DNA of 64,000 bases, from NCBI GenBank assembly GCA_965215345.1, contig CBDCDL010000002.1, positions 868,001 to 932,000 of the forward strand, given 5' to 3'. The stretch comes from CATQHW01 sp965215345. Lineage in GTDB: Bacteria; Spirochaetota; Spirochaetia; SZUA-6; Bin103. The notes under the pieces are model-generated. The model saw only the letters and a list, made by a program, of their open reading frames with translations, had not been told where the DNA came from and did no database searches. How positions within the stretch are numbered: the first letter of the stretch is position 1; each line of letters opens with the position of its first letter. Positions 43,659 to 52,605 of the stretch are shown here, piece by piece. Position numbers and translations under genes: made by a program.

Positions 43659-44104
43659 CGGCAAACGCCCGTCCACGGATCGACGACGGAGGCTCCCGTG
43701 TTGCGGAAGTGGCGCGCGTTCCGCGTGACGACGGTAAGGCGTCGACGAACGGCCATTCCGGCGAGCATGGCATCCGGCAGGTGGTCGTCGAGCCGCTCCC
43801 CTGCCCGGCGCTTCCGCTCCATCAGTTCGGCGCAGGTGCGAGCGTCATCCACCGTCCAATCGAGAACGCGCTCGTCGAACAGGTCGTCGATAACCCCTTG
43901 AAACCGTTCGGCGAGGTCGTCGCGCCGCTTTCCCGGATCGAGGCGTCCCACGCCGTCGAGGACTTCCCAGACGGTAATCGAGGCGAGTCCGATGCCTCCT
44001 TCGTCGATCCGGTCGAGGAACGCCGCAACCCGCGGCTCCGGAGTCGGCCGCATCATTTCCGAGACCACGTTGGCATCCAGGAGATAGGCGACGATCTGCC
44101 TCAC
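43655..44104 (-). CDS. FitB/VapC-type PIN toxin
   Basis: 149 aa, GTG start overlapping the antitoxin stop. YLLDANVVSEMMRP is the characteristic FitB N-terminus, SITVWEVLDGV carries the second acid, and DAMLAGMAVRRRLTVVTRNARHF the last motifs. Confidence 0.9.
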   Translation of the reverse strand: MRQIVAYLLDANVVSEMMRPTPEPRVAAFLDRIDEGGIGLASITVWEVLDGVGRLDPGKRRDDLAERFQGVIDDLFDERVLDWTVDDARTCAELMERKRRAGERLDDHLPDAMLAGMAVRRRLTVVTRNARHFRNTGASVVDPWTGVCR

Positions 44105-44355
44105 GCCTCGTTCTCATCGAAGTCGACCGGGCGGTATCCGTAGCGAGATCTCAGCGGCAGCTCGACTCCGTGCTCCGGTCCGAAGTAGCGCTTGAATGCC
44201 TCGGACGGACGGGTGTGGCGTCGAGTTCTTTCGCGCCGCTCATGGATCAGACGCCGGACCAACTCCTCCATGGAGACACCGAGACGTCGCGCTTCGTACT
44301 TGAGCCAGGCTTTGTCGCCCGCGTCGATGTCGCGAACCGTGATCGTGGAACTCAT
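44101..44355 (-). CDS. FitA-type ribbon-helix-helix antitoxin
   Basis: 84 aa. SSTITVRDIDAGDKAWLKYEARRLGVSMEELVRRLI is the ribbon-helix-helix domain. The C-terminal YGYRPVDFDENEA binds the toxin. The 80 bp upstream (44356-44435) is AT-richer and probably holds the autoregulated promoter. Confidence 0.88.
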   Translation of the reverse strand: MSSTITVRDIDAGDKAWLKYEARRLGVSMEELVRRLIHERRERTRRHTRPSEAFKRYFGPEHGVELPLRSRYGYRPVDFDENEA

Positions 44356-44435
44356 CGAAGACCTCGCATCGAGTCATTTGGTCTCGACGCTCATGATAGC
44401 ACGATTTGCTGTCGAAATCGCATGGGCGTCAGCCG

Positions 44436-44825
44436 TTACCGCTCGACCCGTATGCGGACGCGACCGCCGGCGACCCGCGCCGGGTAGGAGCGCACGCGCG
44501 TGCCCGTGTCGTCGAACAGCGCCTGGCCGTCGTCCAGCCCGAACGACCAGCCGTGCCACGGGCACTGCACGGCGCGCAGGTCGGTCTGCACCCAGCGGCC
44601 GTCCTCGCGGTGCAGGCGGCAGGTGGAGATCACCCGGCCCGCCGACAGCGCCGCGCCCTGGTGCGGGCAGACGTCGCGCAGCGCGAACACCCGCTCGCCG
44701 TCCCTGACCACCACCAGGCGGCGGCGGCCGATGTCGACCGCGACCGGCTCGCCGTGCGGGTAGCCGGTCAGTGGGCCCAGGTCGTGCTCGCCTGAATCCA
44801 CCCGCTCGCCGTCCTCAGAAGCCAT
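44436..44825 (-). CDS. Rieske [2Fe-2S] ferredoxin-like protein
   Basis: 129 aa. CPHQGAALS and CPWHGWSF are the Cys-His pairs that bind the cluster. The insertion between them (RVISTCRLHREDGRWVQTD) is longer than in simple Rieske ferredoxins. It overlaps the amidohydrolase stop and is probably its electron-transfer or oxygenase-type partner; partner oxygenase not seen. Confidence 0.85.
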   Translation of the reverse strand: MASEDGERVDSGEHDLGPLTGYPHGEPVAVDIGRRRLVVVRDGERVFALRDVCPHQGAALSAGRVISTCRLHREDGRWVQTDLRAVQCPWHGWSFGLDDGQALFDDTGTRVRSYPARVAGGRVRIRVER

Positions 44826-45924
44826 AGGTCTCCTGGGCATTGCCGGCCAGGATGCGGCGGCGCAACTCCTCGGGCAGCGTGTGCGGCAGCGCCCGGTCCG
44901 GCGAATCGAAGTCCCAGTGCGGGTAGTCGGTGGCGAACATCACGAAGCCGTCCTCGCCGATCATCTCGAACAGCCAGCGCAGGTGCTCGGGATCCTCGGG
45001 CTCCTCCATGGGCTGGCTGGTGGCCCGGAAGTGGCGGCGGATGTAGCGGCTCGGCAGATCGCGCAGCCACGGGACCTCGTCGCGCAGGCCGCGGTAGTTC
45101 TTGTCCAGGCGCCACATCAGCGGCGGCAGCCAGCCGAACCCGCCCTCGATGAGGATCACGCGCGCCTCCGGTATCTCGTCGAACACGCCCTCGCATACCA
45201 GGCTCAGCACCTGCGCCTCGAACGCCTGCGACATGGCGGTGTGGTCCTCGATGTAGAACGACGGCCAGCCGACCGCCGTGATCGGGTTGGCGGCCGAGCC
45301 GCCGAAGTGCATGCCGACCGGAAGCCCGGCATCGGCGGCGGCACGGAAGACGGGACGGAACTGCGGCCGCCCGTACGGGGCGCTGGAGCGCACCGGCAGC
45401 AGCACCTGCACGAACCGCTCGTCGCGGGCGAACTCCTCGATAACGGCGGGCGCGCCGTCGGGATCCTCCGGATTGACGCACAGGGCGCCGCGCCAGCGGT
45501 CGTCGGCGTCCAGCCAGTGCTCCTGCAGCCAGCGGTTGAGCGCCGGCGTAATCTCCCGCGCCAGGTGGTGGTTCTTGATGCCGCCCAGGCCGTACAGGTT
45601 GTTGAGGATGGCCAGATCGACGGACCACTCGTCCAGGAGCTGCTCGGACGCGAACGCGGGGTCGCCGCCCGGGCGCTTGCCCGAGGGCGGCCAGGCGTCG
45701 CGGCGGGACGCCAGCTCGAACACCTTCGGGTACACCGGCGGCGGCGGCCCCTGGTAGCCGGTCTGCTCGATCCAGCTCCGCCAGCGCCGCGGCAGATAGG
45801 CGGTCAGCTCACGGATGTTGTTGACGTACGGGTGCACGTCGCAATCGACCAGGGTGAGCGCGCGCGGAGCGTCCGCGGGCGCGGCCTCGGTCCGTGCGAG
45901 CGGTTCTTCGATCAGGGTAGCCAT
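44815..45924 (-). CDS. Amidohydrolase (amidohydrolase_2) family metal-dependent hydrolase
   Basis: 369 aa TIM-barrel enzyme. VDCDVHPYV is the first metal motif, GMHFGGSAANP and LIEGGFGWLPPLMWR follow, and FATDYPHWDFDSPD holds the last Asp. Similar to decarboxylase/hydrolases acting on ring-cleavage products. With a Rieske gene downstream, a role in aromatic or cyclic compound breakdown is possible. Confidence 0.87.
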   Translation of the reverse strand: MATLIEEPLARTEAAPADAPRALTLVDCDVHPYVNNIRELTAYLPRRWRSWIEQTGYQGPPPPVYPKVFELASRRDAWPPSGKRPGGDPAFASEQLLDEWSVDLAILNNLYGLGGIKNHHLAREITPALNRWLQEHWLDADDRWRGALCVNPEDPDGAPAVIEEFARDERFVQVLLPVRSSAPYGRPQFRPVFRAAADAGLPVGMHFGGSAANPITAVGWPSFYIEDHTAMSQAFEAQVLSLVCEGVFDEIPEARVILIEGGFGWLPPLMWRLDKNYRGLRDEVPWLRDLPSRYIRRHFRATSQPMEEPEDPEHLRWLFEMIGEDGFVMFATDYPHWDFDSPDRALPHTLPEELRRRILAGNAQETYGF

Positions 45925-45970
45925 GGGTCCCTCGCCTTGACGCAGCTATGGATGCCGCGACGGCACGGCG

Positions 45971-47533
45971 CTACCGGCGGTCGTGGCTGTCGTCGCGGTA
46001 GTGGCACCCGACGCTGCGCGTGTTGTGGCAGGCAGCGTACACGACCAGCAGGGCGGTTTGCACGGCGTTGCGCAGGTTGAGCAGCGGCTTGGAAACCGCG
46101 TAGTCGCGGTAGAAGTCGTCCACCTGCGCGTGCAGCTCGCGCAGCATGTCACGCGCGCGCTGCAGGCGCCGGCCGGTGCGCACCAGGCCGACGTAGTTCC
46201 ACATGGTCGCCTTGATCAGGTTGAGATCCTGCTGGATCAGGTCCTCGTCGGCCTGCACGCGGCGCCCCTCCCAGGGGCGCACCTCGGGCGGATCGAACCG
46301 GCTGCCGGCAAGCTCGTCGGACGCCGTGGCGGCAGCCTCGCGGGCCATGGTCACGCACTCCAGGAGCGAGGTGCTGGCCAGGCGGTTGGCGCCGTGGAAG
46401 CCGGTGCAGGCGGCCTCGCCCACCGCCGACAGGTCGACGATGTTGGTGCGGCCGTACAGGTCGGTATACAGCCCCCCGCACGCGTAGTGGGCGGCCGGCA
46501 CCACCGGGATCGGCTGGCGCGTGATGTCGATTCCCGCGTCCAGGCAGTGCCGGTAGATGGTCGGGAACCGCTCGATCACGTAGCCGGGCTCCAGCTCACG
46601 GAGATCGATGAACACCGATGGCGCGCCCGTACGGATCATCTCGAACGTGATCGCGCGGGCGATCACGTCGCGCGGCGCCAGCGACCCGTCCGCGTGGTGG
46701 TCCTCCATGAAGCGGCGGCCGGCCGCGTCCATCAGGTGGCCGCCCTCGCCGCGCACCGCCTCGCTGATCAGGAACGGCGCGGCGTCCTTCCTGGTGAAGA
46801 CGGTCGGGTGGAACTGCACGTACTCCAGGTCGATCACGCGCGCGCCCACGCGGTAGCCCATCGCCACGCCGTGGCCGTAGGCGCTCGGGAAGTTGGTCGA
46901 GTGCAGGTAGATCTGGCCGAGGCCGCCGGTCGCCAGCACCGTCTTGCGGGCGACGATCGCGTACACCTCACCGCTGGCCACGTCCAGCACGTAGGCGCCG
47001 AAGCAGGTCAGCGGCTCGTACTTGTGCAGCCGGTCGGTGGAGCTGTGCGACAGGGTGAGCAGGTCGACGGCGACCGTGTGCGGGGCGAGTTCGATGCGCG
47101 GTGAGGCGGCGACCGCCCGGTGCAGGGCGGTCACGATCGCCCGGCCGGTCTGGTCCTTGGCGAACAGGATGCGCGCCGCCGAGTGGGCGGCCTCGCGCGT
47201 CATGCGCAGCTCGCCGCGGTCGTCCCTCTCGAAGGGGACGTCGAGCTCGTCCACCAGCTCGCGGACCGCGGCGCCGCCCCGCTCGACGATGAAGTCGACC
47301 GCGCGCGGATTGGCCGCCTCCGCGCTGGCGGTCATGATGTCGCTCCGCAGGGAGTCGGGGTCCACCGCCGGATCGACGATGCCGCCTTGGGCGCGAGCGC
47401 TGTTGCACTCGTCCGCGCTCGGCTCCCCGGACAGCAGGATGCACTCCAGGCCCGCCTTCGCGGCTTGGTACGCGTAGCCGGCGCCGGCCAGCCCGCAGCC
47501 GATCACCAGGCAATCGGTGCGGACCGTGCGCAT
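45971..47533 (-). CDS. nadB: L-aspartate oxidase
   Basis: 520 aa. FAD motif LVIGCGLAGAGYAYQAAKAG, NSARAQGGI, TGGLGQIYLHSTN, EYVQFHPTVF, GEGGHLMDAAGRRFM and the C-terminal GANRLASTSLLEC match NadB. It makes iminoaspartate for NAD synthesis. ATG 47533 overlaps the nadC stop (TGATG). Confidence 0.92.
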   Translation of the reverse strand: MRTVRTDCLVIGCGLAGAGYAYQAAKAGLECILLSGEPSADECNSARAQGGIVDPAVDPDSLRSDIMTASAEAANPRAVDFIVERGGAAVRELVDELDVPFERDDRGELRMTREAAHSAARILFAKDQTGRAIVTALHRAVAASPRIELAPHTVAVDLLTLSHSSTDRLHKYEPLTCFGAYVLDVASGEVYAIVARKTVLATGGLGQIYLHSTNFPSAYGHGVAMGYRVGARVIDLEYVQFHPTVFTRKDAAPFLISEAVRGEGGHLMDAAGRRFMEDHHADGSLAPRDVIARAITFEMIRTGAPSVFIDLRELEPGYVIERFPTIYRHCLDAGIDITRQPIPVVPAAHYACGGLYTDLYGRTNIVDLSAVGEAACTGFHGANRLASTSLLECVTMAREAAATASDELAGSRFDPPEVRPWEGRRVQADEDLIQQDLNLIKATMWNYVGLVRTGRRLQRARDMLRELHAQVDDFYRDYAVSKPLLNLRNAVQTALLVVYAACHNTRSVGCHYRDDSHDRR

Positions 47534-48372
47534 CAGTCGGCTTCCAGCTCCAGGCTCAGGTCGACCCGCCGCACCGTGCTGGTGAGCGCGCTGGTGGAGA
47601 CCATGTCGACCCCGGCCTCCGCGTAGGCGCGGACGTTGTCGAGGTGGATCGATCCCGAAGCCTCGATTATGGCCCGGCCGCCGATGGTTTCCACGGCCGC
47701 GCGCACGTCGTCCGGGCGCATGTTGTCGAGCAGGATCACGTCCGCGCCGGCATCCAGCGCCACGGCGAGCTGATCGGGCGTCTCCACCTCCACCTCGACG
47801 CGGGCGACGTGCGGGGTGCGCGCCCGCACTCGCTCCACCGCCGCCCGGACCCCGCCGGCGGCGGCGATGTGGTTGTCCTTGACCATCGCGCAGTCGGCGA
47901 GCGTGCTGCGGTGCGACCGCCCGCCGCCCGCGCGCACGGCGTGCTTCTCCAGCGCCCGCAGGCCGGGGGTCGTCTTGCGGGTGTCGCACACGGCGGCGCC
48001 GGTGCCGGCGACGGCGGCGCAGAACGCGGCGGTGACCGTGGCGACGCCCGACAGGTGCTGGAGGAAGTTGAGCGCCGTCCGCTCGGCGGCCAGGATCGAG
48101 CGGACGGCGCCGGAGATCAGCATCACCTGGCGCGGTGGCACGATCGCGTCGCCGTCGGCGCCGCCGAGCTCGATTGCAAGGTCGGGGTCGACCGTCCAGA
48201 AGGCGTGCGCGGCGACCTCCGCCCCGCACAGGGTGAGCGGCTCGCGCGCCAGGATGCGGGCGCGGCCGCGCCGCGCGGGGCTGACGACCGCCTCGGTGGT
48301 CAGATCACCGTAGGCCAGGTCTTCCCGCAGCGCCGCGGTGACGGCCGCCTCGATGATGGGGCGGGTGAGCAT
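47533..48372 (-). CDS. nadC: Quinolinate phosphoribosyltransferase
   Basis: 279 aa. EDLAYGDLT near the N-terminus, RTALNFLQHLSGVAT, CDTRKTTPGLRALEKHAVRAGGG, MVKDNH and VEVETPDQL are NadC motifs. Converts quinolinate to nicotinate mononucleotide. ATG 48372 is chosen by family alignment. Confidence 0.93.
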   Translation of the reverse strand: MLTRPIIEAAVTAALREDLAYGDLTTEAVVSPARRGRARILAREPLTLCGAEVAAHAFWTVDPDLAIELGGADGDAIVPPRQVMLISGAVRSILAAERTALNFLQHLSGVATVTAAFCAAVAGTGAAVCDTRKTTPGLRALEKHAVRAGGGRSHRSTLADCAMVKDNHIAAAGGVRAAVERVRARTPHVARVEVEVETPDQLAVALDAGADVILLDNMRPDDVRAAVETIGGRAIIEASGSIHLDNVRAYAEAGVDMVSTSALTSTVRRVDLSLELEAD

Positions 48373-48518
48373 GTTGCGAGTCTGTGCGGATCGCCGTTCG
48401 CCCGGCAAGAACTCCGTGCCGGTGCCGTGCAGACAGCATCCAGCCCGAACAGGACGGACCGCAGCACCGGCAGACAGAGCCGGTGCTGCGGTGTCTACTG
48501 TATGATGAAGGGAAAGCG

Positions 48519-49532
48519 ATGGGAGCGTTCGACAGCGTATCCAAGCACCTCATCCAGGCGTACCCGGCGGACATCGCCCGCTTCGGGCTGGGGCGCGACG
48601 ACGTGGACGTCATGGACGTGCTGGACGTCGAGCAGCCCACGGTAGAGGCGCGCGCCGCCGACAGCGTCATCCGCGCGCGGGTCGGCGGTGAGGAGGCGCT
48701 GGTGCATACCGAGTTCCAGACCGGCGACAGTACGGACACACCCATGCCGCGGCGCATGGCCGGCTACGTCGGTCGGGCGGTGGAGCGTCATGGCCTGCCC
48801 GTGTTCTCCAGCGTGATCTACCTCCGCCCGGACGCCGGGCGGAGCGATCCCGGTTGCTGGACGCAGAACCACGCCGGGCATCGCCTGCTGGTGGAGTACC
48901 GGGTGATCCGTCTGATCGAGGTAGACGGCCCGCGGGTGCTCGACGCGCGGCGGGCCGGTCTGTTGCCGTTTGCGGCGTTGATGGGCCCGGCACCGGGCGT
49001 TGCGCCGACTGCGTGGGTGCGGCATTGTGCGGACGCCGTCGAGAAGTTGCCCGCAGACCGTCGGGAGAAGGTGGAGTTGCTGGCGGGGATGGCGGTGCTC
49101 GGCGGGCTGGTGCTCGGATCCGCGACCATGACCGAGATCATCGGGGAGGAAGTCATGCAGGAATCGTCCGTCATTCAGCACTACACGGCGAAGGCCAGAC
49201 AGCAGGGATTGGAGCAGGGGCTGGAACGCGGGCTCGTGCGTGGGCTCGAACAGGGCCGTGAACAAGGCCGTGAACAAGGCCGTGAACAGGGCCGCGAACA
49301 AGGAATCGTCCAGGCCCGCGAGCAGTCCGTCCTCGAAGTCCTGGAGATTCGCTTCGGTACCCCCGCCAAGTCGCTACGGAGGCGGATCTTCGGTGTGAGA
49401 GACGCGCATGCGCTCGAACGGCTGCACCGTGCCGCGCTCACGGCGTCATCGCTGGAGGAGTTCAGTGCGGCACTGGATCCGCACGAACGCGGGGAGGCCG
49501 ACGCCGCGACGCCGGCGCAGGTCACGACGTAA
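48519..49532 (+). CDS. Rpn/PD-(D/E)XK nuclease-like (transposase_31-type) protein
   Basis: 337 aa from ATG 48519, with a GAAGGG site. VHTEFQTGDS is the catalytic E-x-Q strand of Rpn-type nucleases, and RRMAGYVGRAVERHGLPVFSSVIYL follows. The C-terminal GLEQGLERGLVRGLEQGREQ coil is typical. It lies in opposite orientation between nadC and nadA, suggesting a mobile gene that split a nad operon. TATGAT at 48501-48506 may be its -10. Confidence 0.8.
   Translation: MGAFDSVSKHLIQAYPADIARFGLGRDDVDVMDVLDVEQPTVEARAADSVIRARVGGEEALVHTEFQTGDSTDTPMPRRMAGYVGRAVERHGLPVFSSVIYLRPDAGRSDPGCWTQNHAGHRLLVEYRVIRLIEVDGPRVLDARRAGLLPFAALMGPAPGVAPTAWVRHCADAVEKLPADRREKVELLAGMAVLGGLVLGSATMTEIIGEEVMQESSVIQHYTAKARQQGLEQGLERGLVRGLEQGREQGREQGREQGREQGIVQAREQSVLEVLEIRFGTPAKSLRRRIFGVRDAHALERLHRAALTASSLEEFSAALDPHERGEADAATPAQVTT
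49246..49303 (+). repeat. 12-bp tandem repeats encoding GREQ units
   Basis: Four near-identical 12-base units (core CGTGAACAAGGC) encode successive GREQ tetrapeptides in the coiled-coil tail of the Rpn-like protein. Confidence 0.85.
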
Positions 49533-49541
49533 CCTGACGTT

Positions 49542-49571
49542 GCCGGTCGGCCGGTTTGCCGGTCGGCCGGT
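49542..49571. repeat. Two 14-bp repeats in a convergent gap
   Basis: GCCGGTCGGCCGGT occurs at 49542-49555 and 49558-49571, between the stops of the Rpn-like gene and nadA. Each copy is partly self-complementary, so it could act as a shared terminator. Confidence 0.6.
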
Positions 49572-49587
49572 AGAGCGTCGGGCTCGG

Positions 49588-50646
49588 TCAGGCGGCCAGC
49601 TCGAACATCCGGTCGATGCTGACCTTGGCAGCGCGGGCGATCTGCGGGTCCACCTCGATCACCTGCTCCGGCTCCGGGCGAACGAGCGCGTCACGGATCC
49701 TGGCCAGGCTGTTGAGCTTCATGTACGGGCACAGCCGGCAGGAACCGATGAAGCGCTTGCCGGGCAGCTCGGCTTCCAGCCGGCCGACCAGGCCGCACTC
49801 GGTGAGCATCATGTAGTACGGGGCATCGGTGTCGCGCACGTGATCCATCATCGCCTGCGTGCTGCCCACGAAGTCGCTGACCTCGGTCACCTCCGGCGCG
49901 CACTCCGGGTGGCTGACCACGGACACCCCGGGGAACCGCACCCGCTCCTCCGCGATCGCGGCGGCCGTGAACTGCTCGTGCACGAGGCAGGTGCCGGAGG
50001 AGGTCACGATCTCCTTGTCGACGCCGCGCGCGTGCAGGTCGCGCTGCAGGTTGGTGGCCATGATCCGGTCCGGCACGAACAGGATGCGGCGCTCGGGCAG
50101 GCGCTCCAGGATCCTCAGGGCGTTGCCGGAGGTGACGCACACGTCGCTTTCCGCCTTCACCTCCGCGGTGCTGTTGATGTAGCAGACGACGGCGGCGTCG
50201 GGGTGCTCGGCCTTGAGCGCGCGCAACCCGTCGGCGGTGAGCGAGTCGGCGAGCGAGCATCCGGAGGCGATGTCCGGCACCAGCACCTCGGCGTGAGGAC
50301 AGAGGATCTTGGCCGTCTCCGCCATGAACACCACGCCGGCGAAGACGATCACCTCCGCGTCGCTGTGACGCGCCTCCAGAGCCAGCGCGTAGGAGTCGCT
50401 CTTGAAGTCGGCGACCCCGTAGACGATCTCCGCGTCCACGTACGAGTGCGCCAGGATGATCGCGTTGCGGCGCTCCTTGAGCCGATTGATCTCCAGCGTC
50501 AGCGGCGCGATCTCCCGGCAGTGCTCGAGCGTCCAGCGGATGCCGGGCCGGCAACTCACGTTCATCAGGACGGTGAACAGCCGCTCGGCCTCGCGCTCCA
50601 CCGCGTCGGCGGACACGTCGGCGGTGACCTGTGGCCTCATGTCCAT
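49588..50646 (-). CDS. nadA: Quinolinate synthase (iron-sulfur)
   Basis: 352 aa from ATG 50646. NAIILAHSYVDAEIV, VCYINSTAEVKAESDVCVTSGNA, VSHPECAPEV and GSCRLCPYMKLNSL with cysteines for the [4Fe-4S] cluster identify NadA. Four ATGs lie between 50664 and 50640. The promoter hexamers place transcription start at about the ATG 50646, favouring a leaderless or very short leader. Condenses iminoaspartate (from NadB) with dihydroxyacetone phosphate. Confidence 0.9.
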   Translation of the reverse strand: MDMRPQVTADVSADAVEREAERLFTVLMNVSCRPGIRWTLEHCREIAPLTLEINRLKERRNAIILAHSYVDAEIVYGVADFKSDSYALALEARHSDAEVIVFAGVVFMAETAKILCPHAEVLVPDIASGCSLADSLTADGLRALKAEHPDAAVVCYINSTAEVKAESDVCVTSGNALRILERLPERRILFVPDRIMATNLQRDLHARGVDKEIVTSSGTCLVHEQFTAAAIAEERVRFPGVSVVSHPECAPEVTEVSDFVGSTQAMMDHVRDTDAPYYMMLTECGLVGRLEAELPGKRFIGSCRLCPYMKLNSLARIRDALVRPEPEQVIEVDPQIARAAKVSIDRMFELAA

Positions 50647-50653
50647 TGAAACA

Positions 50654-50687
50654 GACATACTCATGAACCGAACCGCTGTCAACGGTT
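50654..50687 (-). promoter_or_regulatory. nadA promoter with overlapping dyad
   Basis: Read on the minus strand: TTGACA at 50682-50677, a 17-base spacer, and TATGTC at 50659-50654. A dyad AACCG-N7-CGGTT (50671-50687 on the plus strand) overlaps the -35 box, a suitable place for a repressor. Which regulator is unknown. Confidence 0.5.
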
Positions 50688-50768
50688 TCTCCGCGCACGG
50701 GCTCCCCGATCGTCCTCGTCGTCCCGTCCACGCCGGTGAGCGCCCGCACCGCGCGTTCCCCTGCGGTT

Positions 50769-52605
50769 TCATCCTGCTGCTGCGGCAGTCTCGTTGCCCT
50801 TCGAACCGGAGTCGGCCAGCGCCAGCATTTGCACCCGGTAGAGCTTGGCGTACACGCCGTCGCGGGCCAGCAGGGTGTCATGGTCTCCCTTCCTCCGCCA
50901 GCGCCCCGTCGTGCAGCACCAGGATGCGGTCCACGGAGCGGATGGTCGACAGCCGGTGGGCGATCACGATCGCCGTCCGCCCGGCCAGCAGGGTGGCGGT
51001 GGCCTCCTCGATCAGTCGCTCCGACTCCGCGTCGATGCTGGAGGTCGCCTCGTCCATGATCACCACGTCCGGGTCGCGCACGAATGCGCGCGCAAACGAC
51101 AGGAGCTGTTTCTGTCCCGGTGGAAAGGGACTTGCCCTCCTCCAGCACCTCCTGGTCATAGCCGCGAGGGAGGGACCGGATGAAGCCGTCCAGATTCACG
51201 GCGCGGGCCGCTTCCACGACCTGCGCGCGGCTCACCGACCGGTCGAAGAGAGCGATGTTGTCGTGCACGGTCCCCGAGAACAGGAACAGCGACTGCGGGA
51301 TCGTGACGATCCGCCGGCGGAGCTCGTCCGGCGCGATGAGCCGCACGTCGACGCCATCCACTTCCACCGCGCCGCCGCCGGCGTCGTACAGCCGGTTGAT
51401 CAGGTTGATCACCGTCGACTTGCCGGAGCCGGTCGAGCCCACCAGCGCGATCCGCTCGCCCGGCCGCACCTGGAACGACAGGTCGGTGAACACCGGCGCA
51501 TCGGGCACATAGGCGAAGCTGACGCCGCGGAACGCCACGCCGGCTCCCTGCGCACCGCGCGGCGGCAGCGGCACGGCGGAGGTCTGGAAGCCGTGATCGA
51601 CTCGGAGCGGTCGAGCATGGTGAAGATGCGTTCCGAGGCCGCCATCGCCGACTGGAAGCTGTTGAACTTCTCCGCGAGTTGCCGCAGGGGCATGAACAGC
51701 ATGGTGATGTAGAAGGAGAAGGCGAACACGTCTCCGACCTGCACGGAGACGCCGATGGCGAAGTGGGCGGCTGCCATCACCGTGAGCATCCCGACATGGG
51801 CGACCACCTCGATGGTGGGGAAGTAGCGGGAGAACGCGCGCACCACCACCAGGTAGGAGCTCAGGTAGTCGCGGTTGTGGCCTTCGAAGCGGGCCAGGCT
51901 GCGCGCCTGATGGTTCAGGACCGTGATCTCCCGGATGCCGGTGACCGTCTCGGACAGCGTCGTGTTGATGGCGGCGTTGGCGGCGCGCACGCCACGGAAC
52001 CCGTGACGCAGGGCATTGCGGAAGGCGACGGTGGCGATCGCGAACAGCGGCAGTGAGACGAAGGTGACGGCCGCCAGGCCCGGGTTGATCAGAACCATCG
52101 CGCCCAGGATGAACAGCACCTTCACCGAGTCGCCGAGGATGTTGACGATGCCGTCGGAAATGAACTGGCGGACCGCCTCCACGTCGTTGGTGACGTTCGT
52201 CAGGGTCGCTCCCACCGGCGTGCGGTCGAAGTAGTCGTTGCCCAGGCGCAGGACCTTGCGCAGCAGGTCGAGGCGCAGGTCGAACAGCAGCCGCTGGCCG
52301 AGCATCTCGACGATCACCGTGAATCCCACCTGTGTCGCGAACCGGCCGACCATCGCCGCGGCCAGCAGCAGCGCCGTCGTGCGCAGGCCGCGCAGGTCGC
52401 CGGCGGCGACGTCGCGGTCGATGCCGAGCTTGACCAGCGCCGGCACCGCCACCTGCAGCAGGTCCGTCGACAGCATCGCGACGATCGACGCGCCGACCAG
52501 CGTCTTGTGGCCCAGCACGTAGGAGGCGAGCCGGCGGGTGAGGCGGAAGTCCAGACCTCCCTCGCCCCGCGGCCGCGCGCCGCGCCCCTGCGTCGCGGTG
52601 CTCAC
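50769..52605 (-). pseudogene. Heterodimeric ABC exporter subunit with three frameshifts
   Basis: The first ~340 residues form an intact six-helix exporter domain ending MAASERIFTMLDRSESI. Near 51585 the frame shifts and the nucleotide-binding domain continues (VAFRGVSFAYVPDAPVF, Walker A GSTGSGKST, Q-loop VTIPQSLFLFSGT). Near 51118 one extra base shifts it again at the signature LSTGQKQLLSFARA, followed by Walker B VVIMDEATSSID. Near 50885 a third shift precedes DHDTLLARDGVYAKLYRVQML and the stop at 50769. Each domain is well conserved otherwise, so the damage is recent or an assembly artefact. Confidence 0.8.

Noticed and set aside
49246..49303. CRISPR-like short repeats
   Set aside because: Units are 12 bp, contiguous without spacers, and encode GREQ in a coiled coil.
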